This document shows, in pieces, positions 35,677-49,534 of a stretch of DNA of 64,000 nucleotides (within the stretch, counting starts at the first letter, position 1; every line of letters starts with the position of its first letter). A program made the translations under genes and the position numbers. This DNA comes from Myrica gale (Eukaryota > Streptophyta > Magnoliopsida > Fagales > Myricaceae), in contig OZ005611.1 in the NCBI GenBank assembly GCA_963930655.1, positions 8,935,501 through 8,999,500 of the forward strand, written 5' to 3'. Under the pieces are notes generated by a model. That model searched no databases. It was given only the letters and a program-made list of their open reading frames with translations, and was not told the DNA's origin.

Positions 35677-38600
35677 ATGTCGTCCTCCATGGTCAGCCAT
35701 CATACGTTATCGGTCACGGTCTCCGACGAAGAGCCTGACGACCGCTCTCGGCTACTCCGGGAGCGACGAAAGCGCCGGAAACAACAATCCCTAAGCACTC
35801 GGAGCAAGACAAAGAAAGAGCTCCTCTTCAGGGCGCTGAGGAAAGTCCTCAGATGGTGGCCCGTCATTATGTTGGTTCTCGTGATTGGGTTACTTCTCTT
35901 CGAGGTGTCGAGTGTTTACAAAAAAGTTCCGGATCCCGCGGTGACATCGGTTTCCGGTTTCGAGAGGAATGGTTCAGTCGGGAACTTGAACCGGTTGGAC
36001 CCGAAAACGCGGGTGGTTCATGGATTCAGAGAGCGTAAGTTCGGCTCAATGTGTTGGTTTTGTAAATTTTTAGGAATTACAGTTGTTCAGAACAATGAAA
36101 ATTTGACTGAAAACAAACAGAATATGGTTTGGAAAAATCGAAAATTTAATGCGATTGAGCTGGGACGCTGTAAGAGTACTCTTCACTTCATTTGGAACCA
36201 AGCGGTGCGTCAAAGAATTACTTGGCTAATTGGTTATAATGCTGCTTCTGTTAAAGTCTCAATCTTTTCGTTACTAAATTTATCGAGGGAAAAGGTGTTC
36301 TTTTTCACTTTGCGGTGTAAGGAGTTTCATTTTGTTGAGCTATAGGAGTTTCAAGCAGATGAATTTAAGAATTTTTTTTACCTTATTCTTTTATTTTATT
36401 TTTCTATCGAAACAGGTTGCTTAAAGATTTTGCCAGCAGAGGAGCTTGAACATCTCGACATTCCTTCTGTTGAAACACCAAGTTTTCCTGTTAATAGAAT
36501 TGTGTACATATCGGAGAGTGAGGGAGCTGACACCCATGGGAACACGAACATCCTACAGCAACATTCTAATGGAACCAGATTTAATTTGTTTACCGGATAC
36601 CAAACAATTCAAGAGAGGGAACAGAGTTACAAGGTTATAATTCGGTATTGTTCGATTGATGTTGGTCTAAATTAAATTGCATGCTTTACATCCTTGGGAT
36701 TTCAGTGCAAATATACCTTGCTGGACTGATGTTAGAGCCATTCTATTTACGCCAAAATTTGGTTTGGTTTTGAAAAGTTTTTCTGCCTTATGTGCTTGGT
36801 GTCTCCAAGCTTCTTCTTGCCCAGTTATATTAACGTGCGTACTTGATTTGTGGCAGGTGAATGAAACTACTTCTGTGCATTGTGGTTTCTACAGTGAAAA
36901 TGGGGGGTTTAAAATTTCTGATGAGGACAAGATTTACATGAAAAATTGTGAAGTTGTGGTGTCAACTTGTGCATTCGGTGGCGGAGATGATCTATATCAA
37001 CCTATAGGAATGGCAGAGAGATTACTTAAAAAGGTTGTTACCCTGAATAGAGAAGTTAGAACTTTTTTTTTACTTTGTAGTCAAGTATCTTTTTTTCTGT
37101 ATGCTTTGATATGCAGGTTTGCTATGTGGCATTTTGGGATGAAATTACTCTCAAAACTCAGGAGTCCGAGGGGCATATGATTGCTGACAGCCATATGATT
37201 GGTAAATGGCGAATTGTGATTGTTAGGCAACTCCCATTTATGGACCAACGGTTGAATGGTAAGATCCCTAAGGTAATACAAGGCAGCTCATACTATCATT
37301 TTTTTTTCTTTCTCATGAGAATAACTAATTTGGGTTCCTTGGGAATGAATCTGGGATCTAACATGCATATCATTATTGTAAGCAGCAAGGTGCTGTCTTC
37401 TGGAACATTATTGTAAGCAGCAAGGTGCTGCCAATTTGATTGTTTATTTCAATTCTTTGAGTCTACTTCTTGACTTATGCATGACCTGCCCATAATGACT
37501 TCTTTTTTCCGCCCTGAGCAACTTTAGATTTTTATTCGATTAAGATTTTTCAATGTCAGAAAGTAGATACTTAAAATTAATATCTTTGGGAGAATATTAT
37601 CCATCAACTATTTTGATTCACTTTTCAAACCAGATGTTAGGACATCGGTTATTTCCCCGAGCTAGGTATTCAATTTGGATTGATTCGAAGTCCCAATTTC
37701 GGAGAGATCCCCTGGGTGTCCTGGAAGCACTTCTTTGGCGTACAAATTCTGTATTAGCTATTTCGGAACATGGAGCTCGCAGTAGCATCTATGATGAGGG
37801 CAAGGCCGTAGTCAAGAAACACAAAGCCACCCCAGAAGAAGTTGAGGTGCAGCTGTCTCAGTACCGCCATGATGGTTTTCCTGATGAGAAGAGGTTTAAT
37901 GGAAAGAAAGGTATGCTGTTTCTTTAGTCCTGCTTATTCTCCTGCTAGTATTGTAAAAATCATACACTACTCGTCCTATATTGTTCTAATCAATCTTCAG
38001 ATGCAATCTTGCTCCAGTTGCTTTAGGCATTTCATGACCTAAAAATCTTTAGTTTCTGCAATAAAATAGACAGTCTAGGTTTGTCTTCTGAATTTTACTC
38101 TACATTCATCACCCTCCTTGTCCTTTCATATTAGCATCTCAACCTTCATCTGATCGTCACTGCTTTAACTTTTTTTTTATAAGTAAGCCAATCTTATTAA
38201 AGGAGAAGACAAGTGACAGTACACTGCTTTAACAATTTCCCCTTCTTTATATTATCTCCATCTTTGTTCTTGAAATTTGATTGATGGAAAGGTTGTCTCC
38301 AAATGGGTTTTGTTGATATGGATAAGTGAAGTTGGAACTTGTAGAGAGGAGGAGTTGCAATTATATTACTTCAAATTCACTATGAAGTAGAGAATATAGA
38401 GGTGTATATCTTCATATCGTTTTGGATGAGCTGATCCAAGTATTGTTACATGCACAGCTTTGGCCGAAGCTTCTGTTATTGTGAGGGAGCACACTCCCTT
38501 GACGAATCTTTTCATGTGCCTCTGGTTTAACGAGGTGGTCCGCTTTACTTCACGTGATCAACTCAGCTTCCCATATGTCCTGAGGCAGCTGAGAGTACTG

Positions 38601-38690
38601 AAGAATGTAAATATGTTCCCGGTCTGTACTCGTAAGGATCTTGTGAATAGTATGGGCCATATTCGCAAGGCTAGGTCACAGATAAGTTGA
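35677..38690 (+). CDS. DUF616 (TOD1/MUCI70-type) type II membrane protein
   Basis: DUF616 proteins are plant Golgi-type membrane proteins. Members have been described as a putative hexosyltransferase (MUCI70) and a ceramidase linked to turgor (TOD1), so the reaction here is not certain. Six exons join in frame: 35677-36034, 36416-36633, 36857-37033, 37117-37272, 37634-37910 and 38458-38690. They total 1419 nt (472 aa). A basic N-terminus (RERRKRRKQQ) precedes one membrane segment at about residues 62-80 (PVIMLVLVIGLLLFEVSSV). The DUF616 domain follows: CEVVVSTCAFGGGDDL, VAFWDEITL, LPFMDQRLNGKIPK, HRLFPRARYSIWIDSKSQ (D320), and VREHTPLTNLFMCLWFNEV with RDQLSFPYV near the end. Intron 5 carries a 52-bp retro-insertion. 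Confidence 0.9.
38170..38221 (-). mobile_element. 52-bp retro-insertion with poly(A) and 12-bp target duplication
   Basis: The insert begins with nine T (a poly(A) tail on the minus strand), then ATAAGTAAGCCAATCTTATT and a short remainder. It is flanked by CACTGCTTTAAC at 38158-38169 and at 38222-38233, a perfect 12-bp duplication. The sequence before the tail resembles the 3' end of plant LINEs. This is therefore a heavily 5'-truncated retrotransposition event. It lies in intron 5 of the DUF616 gene. Confidence 0.85.
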
Positions 38691-41600
38691 TATGCCCCCT
38701 TGATAAGTTTTTCTCTGATTTGCATTTGTTCAGGTATAGGATCTACATTTTCTCTGATATGCATTTGTTCAAGTAGGATCTACATTTTGATAAATTTGTT
38801 GATATTTTGTTTCTTAATAAAGTGAATAGATGTATCTTCAATATTTGAATTTTTCTGAAGTTATTTTCGTGGCCTTTCAGTTTTTCTTGTCCTTGTATTT
38901 TTTTCCTTTCTATGGTTTTCTCATATTTTCCAAGTTTTGTTTCACATTCTTGTGACATCAACCTGTCTATTTCGCTTCATCACTCCCTTCACCCTGAATC
39001 CAAAAGTGAAAAGAACAAAAACGAAAAGAGGGTGAAAAACACCCCTTTCCCCAATATCTTTTGATTCTCAATTTTGGGGCCAAAAATTGTTGGGAAAACA
39101 CATTGTGGTGTCACTCCTATAAATGCATTAGAGGTACACTTTATCTAGATTAATGAAATGTAATTGAAGAGGCTGCATTATGACCATGTATCCACAACCA
39201 GTGGCAATCGATGCTGGCTGCTTCTGAAGTTAAGAGATTAGACAACATGTGGGGAAAGGCTCAAATCACTTGAAGCCAGGAGGAAAGAAGCTATTTAATT
39301 GCATAATGAACGCCAGCTAGTTTACTTTCCCGTTTGGTTCTTCCCTACTGTAGATGGGAGTCGTTCTCAACTGATTGAAGTGGTTCGATTTTGCGAGCTG
39401 TTCATAACAGTGTGTTTCTTCTCTTCTGTTTCTGGGGCAAGAACGATTCTTACATTCTCTAAGAAAAATAAATTTCAAAAATTATCTTTTCAAACATCTC
39501 TTGTACTGATGATCATTCTTACTAGCACCTAACAAAAATATATCTCAAAATTTTTTCCTAATTCCTGAGTCCTTTACCCCTGGGCTATTTATGCCGAAGT
39601 CAATTGCACTCAACGGTTCAAAATGCTCTTGGAACAGTAATATCAGCCTCACTAATGACTATTTAGCATTTGACGGCTAGATGTTTCAAACCATGTGTAT
39701 TTTGCGACAAGGAAAAGAGAAATCGATGTCTATTTTGGGTTCAGAACCTGTCGCGGTTCTCACACTTCTTGTCCTACTTAACGCATTTGCATGTTCAAAT
39801 TGCGAACGTGCTCTGCTCTTCCAGATGGATGACTCGATTTACATAGCCACTGAACAAATATTGACTGGATTGTGAAGTTAATTATAAAAGTATCTTGTCT
39901 GCAGATGACAGACAGGAGTAGAAGAAGAAGAGCCAGATGCTTTTTGCTCTCATGATTTGCATTGACTAATCTGCTCTAATGCCTAGGGAAAAGTTCACCC
40001 CCCATTTATTTTTTCATCTGGGTTTTGATGCGCTGCAGACTCTCTCCCTCTACAAAGCATTCTGCTGCGTTCATATGCTAAGAAATGGAACCAAATTTTC
40101 ATTGATCTCGAAGAAAAGATTCTTTTCCTTTCCTTGAGAGAAACTTCATTTGCTTCGGGGTACGCGAACAGGGTTTAATAACAAATTACGTCAGACAAGC
40201 AGCAACCAAACTCTGGTTTGGTGGATACGCTTTGTTTTGTTTAGAATGAAAAACATCTAACGATGGAGTTTTGATTATATCCCTTTTCTTCTCTCATTTC
40301 TTTTTTTTTTCTACGTTTTCTTCTCTCATTTCAAGAGACAGATTCGTGTATGTCTTGAGTTCAAACACTCTCGGAAAAGATAATATATATTTTTCCCTTC
40401 TGCGGTTTGTTTCATCAGGTTCAAATTGCTGTTATTTGACCTAATTGGATTTAGTATTCAGCGCTGTGGTTGTCTTTCTGCATTTACAAGAACAGAGACA
40501 AATGCATCTTTAGTATTCAGCGCTTGTTGACATCGATATATACGAAAGACCAAACATCTCAGACTTCTAATTTGTTTGTATCCCAGTCCGGATGATAAAT
40601 TACATGTTTTTTTCCCGGTTGACCATCGGCCTGATGCCAAACTAGAAACTTCTTGGAGTACCACATTTTTATAGGATGGTTTAACTTAGCTGCATATATA
40701 TATATTCATTAAGTTATGCGTGGTTGAACTTCTTGAACTACCAAGCTTATTTTAAACAGCAAAACAGTAGAGAAAATAATAGACAGGAACATCTGCAGAA
40801 AAAGACAAGAGTCAGATATCTGGAGCGTATAGAGAATTCACAAGAAAGGAGAAAGAAAGCAGAACAACTTTGATTTGAGATGCACTACCCAAAACATGTA
40901 GAATATACCATGTGCTCTCAAATCCCAAACCTCCCTTTTACCAAAACCCTAATGGAGATTGTATTTCTTGACAATGCCCTCCCCATCTTAGAATCAATTC
41001 TAATTTCTCCAGTAATAGGTTTCCTTCATAAATCTTTGATATAGAGTTATCCAAACAAACGGAATGTTTTCACCTAAGCAGGTAAAAAAAAAAGGAAAAA
41101 GGAAGAGAAAAGCAAACGATTCCATGGTTATCAGGAAAAAGGGTAGACCTGTGAGTTGGTCAGACCTACTTCATAGACCCAATGGGTAGCACAGATGAAA
41201 GACTGTATCTAGGAATCGAACCATACGAAGGCTTCATAAATTTCAATGTTTTTGGATCTGCTACACGAGTTCGGATCCCCATTCCCCCTTCTTATGGATG
41301 TTTGAATTATCTGATTGTCTTCGTAGAATATGGGACATATGAAGGAGTATTACAAAGATCATGTGACATGGAAATCGTTTAGTCATTCCGATTGCATGTG
41401 AGACTCGCGGGTTCTTCAGATATGAAAAGTCAAAATCCATTTGGTCTCTTTGATTCTTAATATTAAATTGAACTGAATGTCAAGCCTCGTTAGGCAAGTT
41501 GAACCCCCAACTTCATGTGCCAGTTGGCAACAATCGGTACTGGAAAGAGTTTTCTGAATCAGGTTTCACGGGTTCCCCTTTATACATTCTTTCTTCTGAT

Positions 41601-43043
41601 TCCTGAATAGTCCTCCATCCCCAAAAAAAAGGCAAGAACCTTTTTCCAGCAAGTTTTTTTGACTGGACAAATCGGTTATATCCTGATTTTTTTTCTCAAA
41701 AAGATTAGACAGTGGAAAGCCCACCAAAACCAGCGATTTCATGTCAATCAGATATCGTTTTAACTTTGACATTCACCTTTCAGCCCTTTCGAGGTTGCCT
41801 TTCTTTTTCTAAGTGCTGCCCTTTTAGGCTCAGGAACCAACACGACAGATATGCCCCTCTCAAAGGCGCCAGCAACTTTCATTTTCTATGCACAGAACAG
41901 ATTAACAAGATATTCACAGCATAGAAACAGAAATAAGACTACATGGATCGATATAATCTTGAGTAGGTTAAATTTTTCTAGCTAGATGATCTTAGAGCCC
42001 TTTGAATTTTGAAAAATGAGACCTGTCATGTACAACACCTTTGCTTGCTTCCAACTTATGGAAGAAAATGAACTGTATGCATTCCTTGCACTGAAGAAAT
42101 GGGTAGATAAAATCATGCTCTACATTTTAACAAGTGCCAACTCCAGTATCGTGCTATGAGAGGATGATTATCATCGGATTGACAGAAATACAAGTATCGT
42201 GCTATGCTGGATGAACCAAGCAAGTGGGTTCCTATGTTATATATTATTTGCCTTTTTTTCTTACTATTCTGTGATTTTTTTATGTAGTTTTCACAGTAGT
42301 CACATGGCCTAACCACCCTACGAGTACACTTTTTTAACTTTTGAACTGTAAGCAAGTCGGATTCCTGCCCTATATATTCCTTAAATACCACTCTAATTGT
42401 TGTCCCTTTGTTCCTGTTTAATTTTTTTTTCTTTTCCTTTTTTGTGGGCAGATGGCTGAGTGAGTAACATACTTTCGCATATCATCTTCAATCAAAAGCC
42501 ACGAACTGGCTTACTTCTTTTAATGCAACGCCAAAAGCTCACCATAGCAAAAGCTTCAATTGTGGCCCAACTTTCTTTGACAAGTGACTGGTCAAAGAAA
42601 ATGACCATACTTTCAGGTACTTTGCGCTGTATAGCACATATACTTCAGCATGTCATCGTCGCATGACGTTTTTTTGTTCTCTTCTTGCATACATAAAGGA
42701 CAAATGGGGGTTCTGAGTTTGAATTAGGCAGAAGCTACGAATCCATTTGGTCCTTGAACCGCTTGATTTTGTTCGACTTCTTAAATGCACTTCTCCGTGA
42801 GTAGTCTTATTCTTCCTACGTGCATTCTGTTGCGTATAAGCTGGGTTTTCTCTGTTACAATTGATTTCCTTTGGATGTGTATGAGCTGTTGGTCGTCTGT
42901 TTAGGCATATGTCAATATCTGATGGTTGTGTTTGCTGCAATTAATGTTGTCTCAGAGTCGTTTAACCGCGGGGTTAAAGCCAGTCCTAAAACAGTATGCG
43001 TGAAATAAAGTGGCGGGGTTCTAGTTTGAAGCTGTTCAACTTC
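38691..43043. other. 4.3-kb gene-free interval
   Basis: No gene could be supported. The first part is probably the DUF616 3' UTR. A short reading frame at 41182-41382 (GSTDERLYLGIEPYEGF) has no recognised family. The words TTTAGTATTCAGCGCT occur twice near 40451 and 40510. Sequence from about 42700 may contain the 5' UTR and promoter of the following DUF547 gene. Confidence 0.5.
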
Positions 43044-46000
43044 ATGGAGGAAAAAGTATCAAGACACAAGCGTTCTAAGAGGTAGCTTTATATCAGCATT
43101 TCCATAATTTGGTTCAGTTCATTTCATTCTCTGAATATCAAGTTATATTCGCTTTTTTTTTTTTCTTTCTTTGGAACTGGAAAACAAGCTTAAACGGTTC
43201 CGGCTTCTAGCCTTGAAAACTAAACTGTTTTTTTTAATAGAAGTGAAACCTGAGCATCATCTTGTTCAGGAAAGCTTCTATAGAAGAAGAAAAAAACCTG
43301 ATTGTATTTTACCCTCAAGTAAATGAACCTTTAGAGAAGTTCTTATTTTCCAGTTATGGAGATAGAAGTACGATTTTTAATCACAAGGTATACAGATGAA
43401 AAAGGCCGATTCTTCTGAGATAGAATTATGATTGCTGGCTTATAGAAGTAAATTTAAATAAATATATCTTGTTAATGGTTCCACAATGCATTTTCCTGTG
43501 TTCCACTGTGACTCGTTTTCTTCTTGTACAGCTACTCTGATCCAGTTGAAATCGAAGTCAAGGAAGATAAATTGAATAGCGTCCTTGAATCTCCTTACCA
43601 ATTCCGGATGGTAAGAAATTCGATTATCTTTTTGGTGCTCTTGTTTCACTAAACCGTAAAGATTTTAGTGAGGGCTTTCCTTCTCATATGCTTTTAAGCC
43701 AACTCCTCGGTGCAATGCGGTGGCTATTTTCGTTTATTACCTTATACGAATTAGTACAGACATTCATACTAGATATATGTACCTACTGTAATTGAGAACT
43801 CAGAATAAATCCCCTCAGTTTCAAGTTTGGTCTAATTGTCATATTTAATCCTTATGTTTTTTGCCGAAGGAATTGGAACAATCTGCCGTCGGCATTGAAG
43901 CAAAGAAGAGGCGGCCCCTTGAGGCTGACCTTCAAAGTTCTTTGAAGCAAGAGGTATAGAGCTCAAATTTGCTCAGTTGTCATGCTATGGCTTCTGTAAC
44001 ATGCTTCTGCAGATAAAAGGGCTCCATGTTACTTTACCTTCGCTTGCTATCTTCTGCAGGTTCTACAGCTTCAAAGCCAATTACAGGATCAGTTTGTAGT
44101 ACGGGGTGCACTAGAGACAGCATTAAGTTATCGTCCTCTGTTACATGATACTACTGTGGAAAGTTCAGTCCCCAAGGTACTTTCTCTTTGTACAATGTGT
44201 ACTTCTTGTGATGGGTATCACATAATTTGACCGTGTAGGTATTTCCTCTGTGTCTTTGCTGTACGAGATATGTGCAGAAGAATAATTTGCGGAACATGTG
44301 TGCTCTACTTCTGCTACTTAAAAGAACGAAGAAAAAATAGATATTGCTAAGCAAAATAAAAATGCTCTTTTATTTGTCAAACTGATATTGGGAAATCTTG
44401 CAAGAGCTTAAGATGGAGAAAAACTGTGCTCGAGATGTGGTGCTCACAAATATGAACCATTCACGATTATTAATGGGCCCTTTCCTTACTTGAATTAGTT
44501 CCCCTTCTTGGCACATTTAGCACTGCTATTCTTGCTTCTAACAACCATTTTTTCTTGGCTTCAGCATGCCCAAGAACTTATCAAGGAAATTGCAGTGTTA
44601 GAACTAGAAGTTGTGTATCTGGAACAATATCTTCTGTCTTTGTACCGGAAAAAATTTGACCAACAAATATCTTCCCTACCAACTGTGGAGGAACGATCGA
44701 ACTGGACTGCAGTCATGCCCAAAGAAAATTTTGGAGAAGTAGGTGGTTATGATGCTATTTCCGAGAAAGAAGATCGTGTCATCCACTCTAGTCCACCTAT
44801 GTTGCCTCGAAATTCAAGTGCTAATCCACCGGAGTGGATTGACTTCCAGGGATCACAGAAGCTACTGGATTCTAGTATTCATCACAGTCACTCATCACTT
44901 TCCCAAAATTCAGCTTATTTAACAAGAACTCCTCCTAAAGCTGTAGACTCATACCATTCCCTACCTTTGTCAATGCTGGAGGTAACTTCCCATGAGAATA
45001 TTGATACAACACTCGAGCGGTCATTAGCATTTTTCCTCGTACTTGTCCTCATTGTATTCCTCTATGCAGTAGTAAATATAGTTGCTTCAATGGAAGTGGG
45101 GCTACCTAATTTGGGGCTTCAATTGTTTCCTTTTCAGCAAGCTCAGACTGCTAATTCCAATTTAAGTCTTGCGGATCATCTTGGGACCCACTACTCTGGT
45201 CATGTCCTAGAGACACCAAACTGGCTTTCTGAGGAGATGATCAGGTGCATTTCAGAAATCTATTGTGAACTTGCAGAACCACCTCTGATGAATCATAATT
45301 ATCCTTCTTCCCCTGTTGCCTTCTCATCATCGCTCTACGAGTGTTCTTCAGAAGGTCAGAGTGATAAGACAAGCTCACACTGCAAGAAATTCTCGTCATT
45401 CAAATCACACTTCAATAACTCCTTCCACATTGCCGGATCAAAAGACTTCACTGGACCTTACTGCACCATGGTAAAGGTGCAACTGATACGTAGAGGAAGT
45501 CAGAAATTAAGCGCAATTGAATACATGCTACGAAGATTTAGGTGAACCTTCTCAATCATACAATCCTTAGAAACTTGTGGTAGTCTATGCTGTCTACTTT
45601 CAGTGGGCTTCACTTCCTAAATGCTCCATCTGGTGACTGAGAAAACAAGATAAAGAATATGAAATTGGAGACCTTATTTGTTATTGGTGGGGGTAGATCC
45701 CCGGCGCTTTGGACCAGAATGCTATAAGTAGATGTGACACTTAGCTGACTTGACTTCTAACTTGGGTCAGCAGGATTTTTCACTTGTATTTTTTGCAGTG
45801 GGCATTGATTCTCTGATGGTTAATGGTTTTTCTGGACAAGTACAAGCAGCACAAAGAAGTGGTGCTTTAACTCATGGTTTCTAAAAGTTGTCTCTTAGTA
45901 CATGCACTGTGAGAATCCTCTGCTACAGTAAATGGGAGAGAGTTTTTCTTTTGGAAATTTTTGCGCGTTGTCTTTTCACATAGACTAGATCCAGGAATCA

Positions 46001-47555
46001 TAGCCCGTGCTCTCATAGTAACTATCTAGTTATTATAAATGAGGTAAAATACTTAAAAACTTTCCCTTGCAGGTCACTTGTTTCTCGGTTGGAGGTAGTT
46101 GATCCCAGAAGGATGAAGCATGAAGAGAAGCTAGCCTTTTGGATTAATATCCACAATGCGCTAGTAATGCATGTAAAGTCCTATAGCTTAGAAACTTACA
46201 TTACATGTTGCTGTTTTTGTTTTCTAAGTGTGGGAGCATATCCAACCAATTTTGTATCGGTTGTCTAGCAGGCATTTTTGGTTTATGGGATTCCACACAA
46301 TAATCATAAGAGAATATCTTTACTTCTCAAGGTGCACCACGCTTCTCTGATAACTTGTGAATAAAAAGCTTGCGTTCAAGTTGTTTACATAAGCTTGTGT
46401 GCAGGCTGTATATAATGTTGGGGGCCAGACCATAACTGTAGACATGATACAAAGCTCTATCCTTGGATGTCGATTGCCTCGTCCAGGACAGGTAATCCCT
46501 TTCCTGAAATTCATATCAAATGTTAAAAGATACAAAAGACCATGAATTTAGGATTGAACTTTTTTCCTAGTTTCTGGATGAGTGGCTGATTCAGCTCTCT
46601 TTCGCGTCCAGTGGCTGTGGCTATTGTTTTCTTCAAAGACAAAATTCAAGGTTGGAGATGCAAGGAGAGCATATGCAATTGAGCATCATGAGCCTCTACT
46701 ACATTTTGCACTTTGTTCAGGAAGCTATTCTGATCCTGCGGTACACCTGCACCCATACAGTATTTGTTATTCAAAATTTTCTCCTTGGAAATTGTTTTAA
46801 ACTAGAACAAATGTTTCTGGAGATTCATTCAGAATTAGAACTGCAATTTCTCTCCCCACTGCTATATTGAAAATGAAGATATGTGACCATGATACAGAGT
46901 TTAATATTCAGGAAGTTTAGATATGTGACCATGATACAAAGTTTCTCCATTGGCATTGAGTGACTTTTTAATTATATGACACATACATCACTATTAGGTA
47001 GTCCCTAACTTCTCTATATTAACTTTTTAAAGTAATTTCTGCTACTGCAAAGCCAAGATCACATAGTTCTTAATGAACTAACCTGTAGGTTGACACTGTT
47101 TCACTTTATGGCGGTTGAGGGTTTAGTTGCCAATCATTGGGCCAAAAATGAGTTGGGCTTAGTAGAAGATACACAAAGGAAATAAAGCTCAGTCATTTTG
47201 TAGCATTCAAATTTTTTTTTCCCAGCGTCTTTCTCATTGGTTAGTATTTATCTAGGTTCGTGTATACACATCCAAGAGAGTTTTTGAGGAGCTGGAGGCC
47301 GCAAAAGAGGAGTACATTCAATCAACCTTCAGCATACTTAGAGATCAGAAGATCCTTTTACCAAAGATAGTGGAGTCTTTTGCCAAGGATTCAGGTTTAT
47401 GCTCAGCTGATCTAGTGCAGATGGTTGAACATTTTATAGGTGATACTCCAAGGAAAGGCATTTTGCAGTGTCAGCACAAAAGAACCTGGAAGGGAATTGA
47501 GTGGATTCCCCACAACTTCACTTTCCGCTATATGCTTTCAAAAGAATTAGCTTAA
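43044..47555 (+). CDS. MIP1-type leucine-zipper plus DUF547 protein
   Basis: Plant proteins of this layout carry an N-terminal ternary-complex-factor MIP1 leucine zipper and a C-terminal DUF547; their biochemical role is unknown to me. Eleven exons join in frame: 43044-43081, 43532-43610, 43870-43953, 44060-44176, 44565-44981, 45138-45541, 46073-46172, 46272-46331, 46405-46491, 46612-46740 and 47256-47555. They total 1815 nt (604 aa). A basic start (MEEKVSRHKRSK) leads into a long helix with heptad leucines (LEADLQSSLKQEVLQLQSQL, ELIKEIAVLELEVVYLEQYL). A Ser-rich linker follows. DUF547 starts near residue 375 (VDPRRMKHEEKLAFWINIHN, NVGGQTITVDMIQSSILGCR, YAIEHHEPLLHFALCSGS, VRVYTSKRV). The tiny first exon and its ATG are the least certain part. 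Intron 5 (44982-45137) is open in frame. Confidence 0.87.
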
Positions 47556-49534
47556 TGCTCTTATGGCTTAGTTCCTACTCAAGAGTCAAGATCCTCCTCT
47601 CAGAGTTGCCCGTGATAATAGAATGAGGTAGGTTATTTCGGAAGCTTCAGCCCATTAAGGCGATTTTTTTTTTTTTCAGCAGCTTCAGCCTAGTAGTTGA
47701 GAATGACAGATGAATCATTACCGAACCTTCTCAAGCAAAACCATCCTAACTTTACTACCGGCGTACATTAGCCATCCTATCCGCCATCCAGGAAAATATT
47801 GATGACCAAAGAAGCCTGACATTGTCGAGCTTAAGAATATCCTAAATGCGTGGAATCTTGATTTGCTTTAGATCAGATAGCAGACGGATGAGAAGCACCT
47901 TCTTTGCAAGACCTCATCTTCTGCTCTAGTAAGCTTGAGCTTGTTTCATCACCATCTTGTAACTCTTGTTTGAGTGTAAGTTTTTGATTCGGCTGTCATT
48001 CCCAGACATCTTGCCAATTTCTTTGATAAGTCCTCGTGTACAAACAAATGAAAGCAGCAAGAGACAAGTTCATAGGATTGAAGCATGCAGTTCATGTGTA
48101 ATATGATTATTGTTGGGTGGATTTTGTGATGTATAGTATATGACTTCTAAAATTTATCATAATGCTGTCTGGATATTCTCTGTTGATCTGGAACTGTTTC
48201 TCAAAATGATGAGTAAATGCCACAGATGAGTTGACGATGATCTTTGGATCAAATGACACAGCTCCTTTATTTCGAACAGCACGAGTATGAGGTTTCAGGT
48301 TCAATCTTCTGCTTCTTCTCAAGTAACGTGTTGCTTCAGTTGCCGTCAGTAATCCTATTTCCACCATGTTTGGAGCAGAATTTGATCCAGTGCATACCTT
48401 GATAATAACTTTACACAGGTCTCTTTCACTCCTAATCTATTCTTTGGCCATGCAAATCAAAATTTTGGCCAAAATTCTCTCTATTCCAAAAACTCTCATA
48501 TGTAAACATAACTTACTCAAATTATGGTCAATAAAATTATATAAAAAAAAAATTGGTATGCAAACGACTAAAAATCTGTTTTTTCTTTCCATGTCCATCT
48601 TAACTTCTATGCTCTTAGCATATTGTAATATTAAAAGCAAAAATTGTAAATACTTTTCCATTACAAAGTGGAAATATGATTTATCATAATAGGGCAATTA
48701 ACCATGAAATAGAACTCTAGTCTCCTGAAATTACTCGCTATTTCATATTGGAGATGCATAACTTTAAAACATACACCAGAAATGTAGAAATATCAACTTT
48801 CCAATTTTGAATAATTATCCATATGCATAAATGTATGTGTTGGAGGTAGCCCTAAAACTTTGGTGACGAAGTGGAAATTTTTTGAAATATCAGTCAAAGA
48901 AAAAATTACTCTGACTAGTAGTTACTTGAAATTCATTAAGAAAAAATCCTTACAAATAATATTCAGATACGAGCAACCCCTACTATTGACTCTGACAATC
49001 TTAATATAATAATTTAAGCGTTTATATTTAGATCTGTTTCGTATGACATTCACTTCAGACATCTGAAATTATTCTGATGTATTCTCCCTAAATAACTTTG
49101 TTCTATTATGAAAATTTCACCAAGGTGACTAAACATCAGAATGTTCATAATATTTAGAAGTATGTGCCTAAAGAAAATCGAAAATCAATTTAAGAAATCT
49201 TTCGTTTAAGCTAACAAGCACGAAGATCGAAGTCTAGTGTCCAAAAGTTTGTTTTTAAATGCATTTTGTTTGGACTTTGTGCAGCACGTTGGGACTGGGG
49301 CCCTATTTTGACAAACACAAAAGGGAAGTGGGAAATCCATCTGCTGGGAGAGCACCACAATCACTTGGTTATGATCCCACGGAACAGAGAGACAACGACA
49401 AATCTATTTTGGCGGTTCCGGAACGCTTTTGCCCCAATTGAAACCGCATTCATTTATCAATTGAATTCAAACCCCTTGGAAAAAATCGCCACCACCAACC
49501 TCTACAGAGTCAAATAGCAGAGAGAGAAGCAAAA
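47556..49534. other. Intergenic between the DUF547 gene and PDV2
   Basis: The left end should hold the DUF547 3' UTR. The middle (48430-49250) is AT-rich without visible structure. A minus-strand frame at 48107-48367 (MVEIGLLTATEATRYLRRSR) has no recognised family. Sequence before 49535 is the probable PDV2 promoter and 5' UTR. Confidence 0.5.

Noticed and set aside
41182-41382. 66-codon frame GSTDERLYLGIEPYEGF
   Set aside because: No recognised family, no splice context and no clear promoter; frames of this size occur by chance.
48107-48367. 86-codon minus-strand frame between the DUF547 gene and PDV2
   Set aside because: It overlaps the probable 3' side of the DUF547 gene, has no recognised family, and could be chance.
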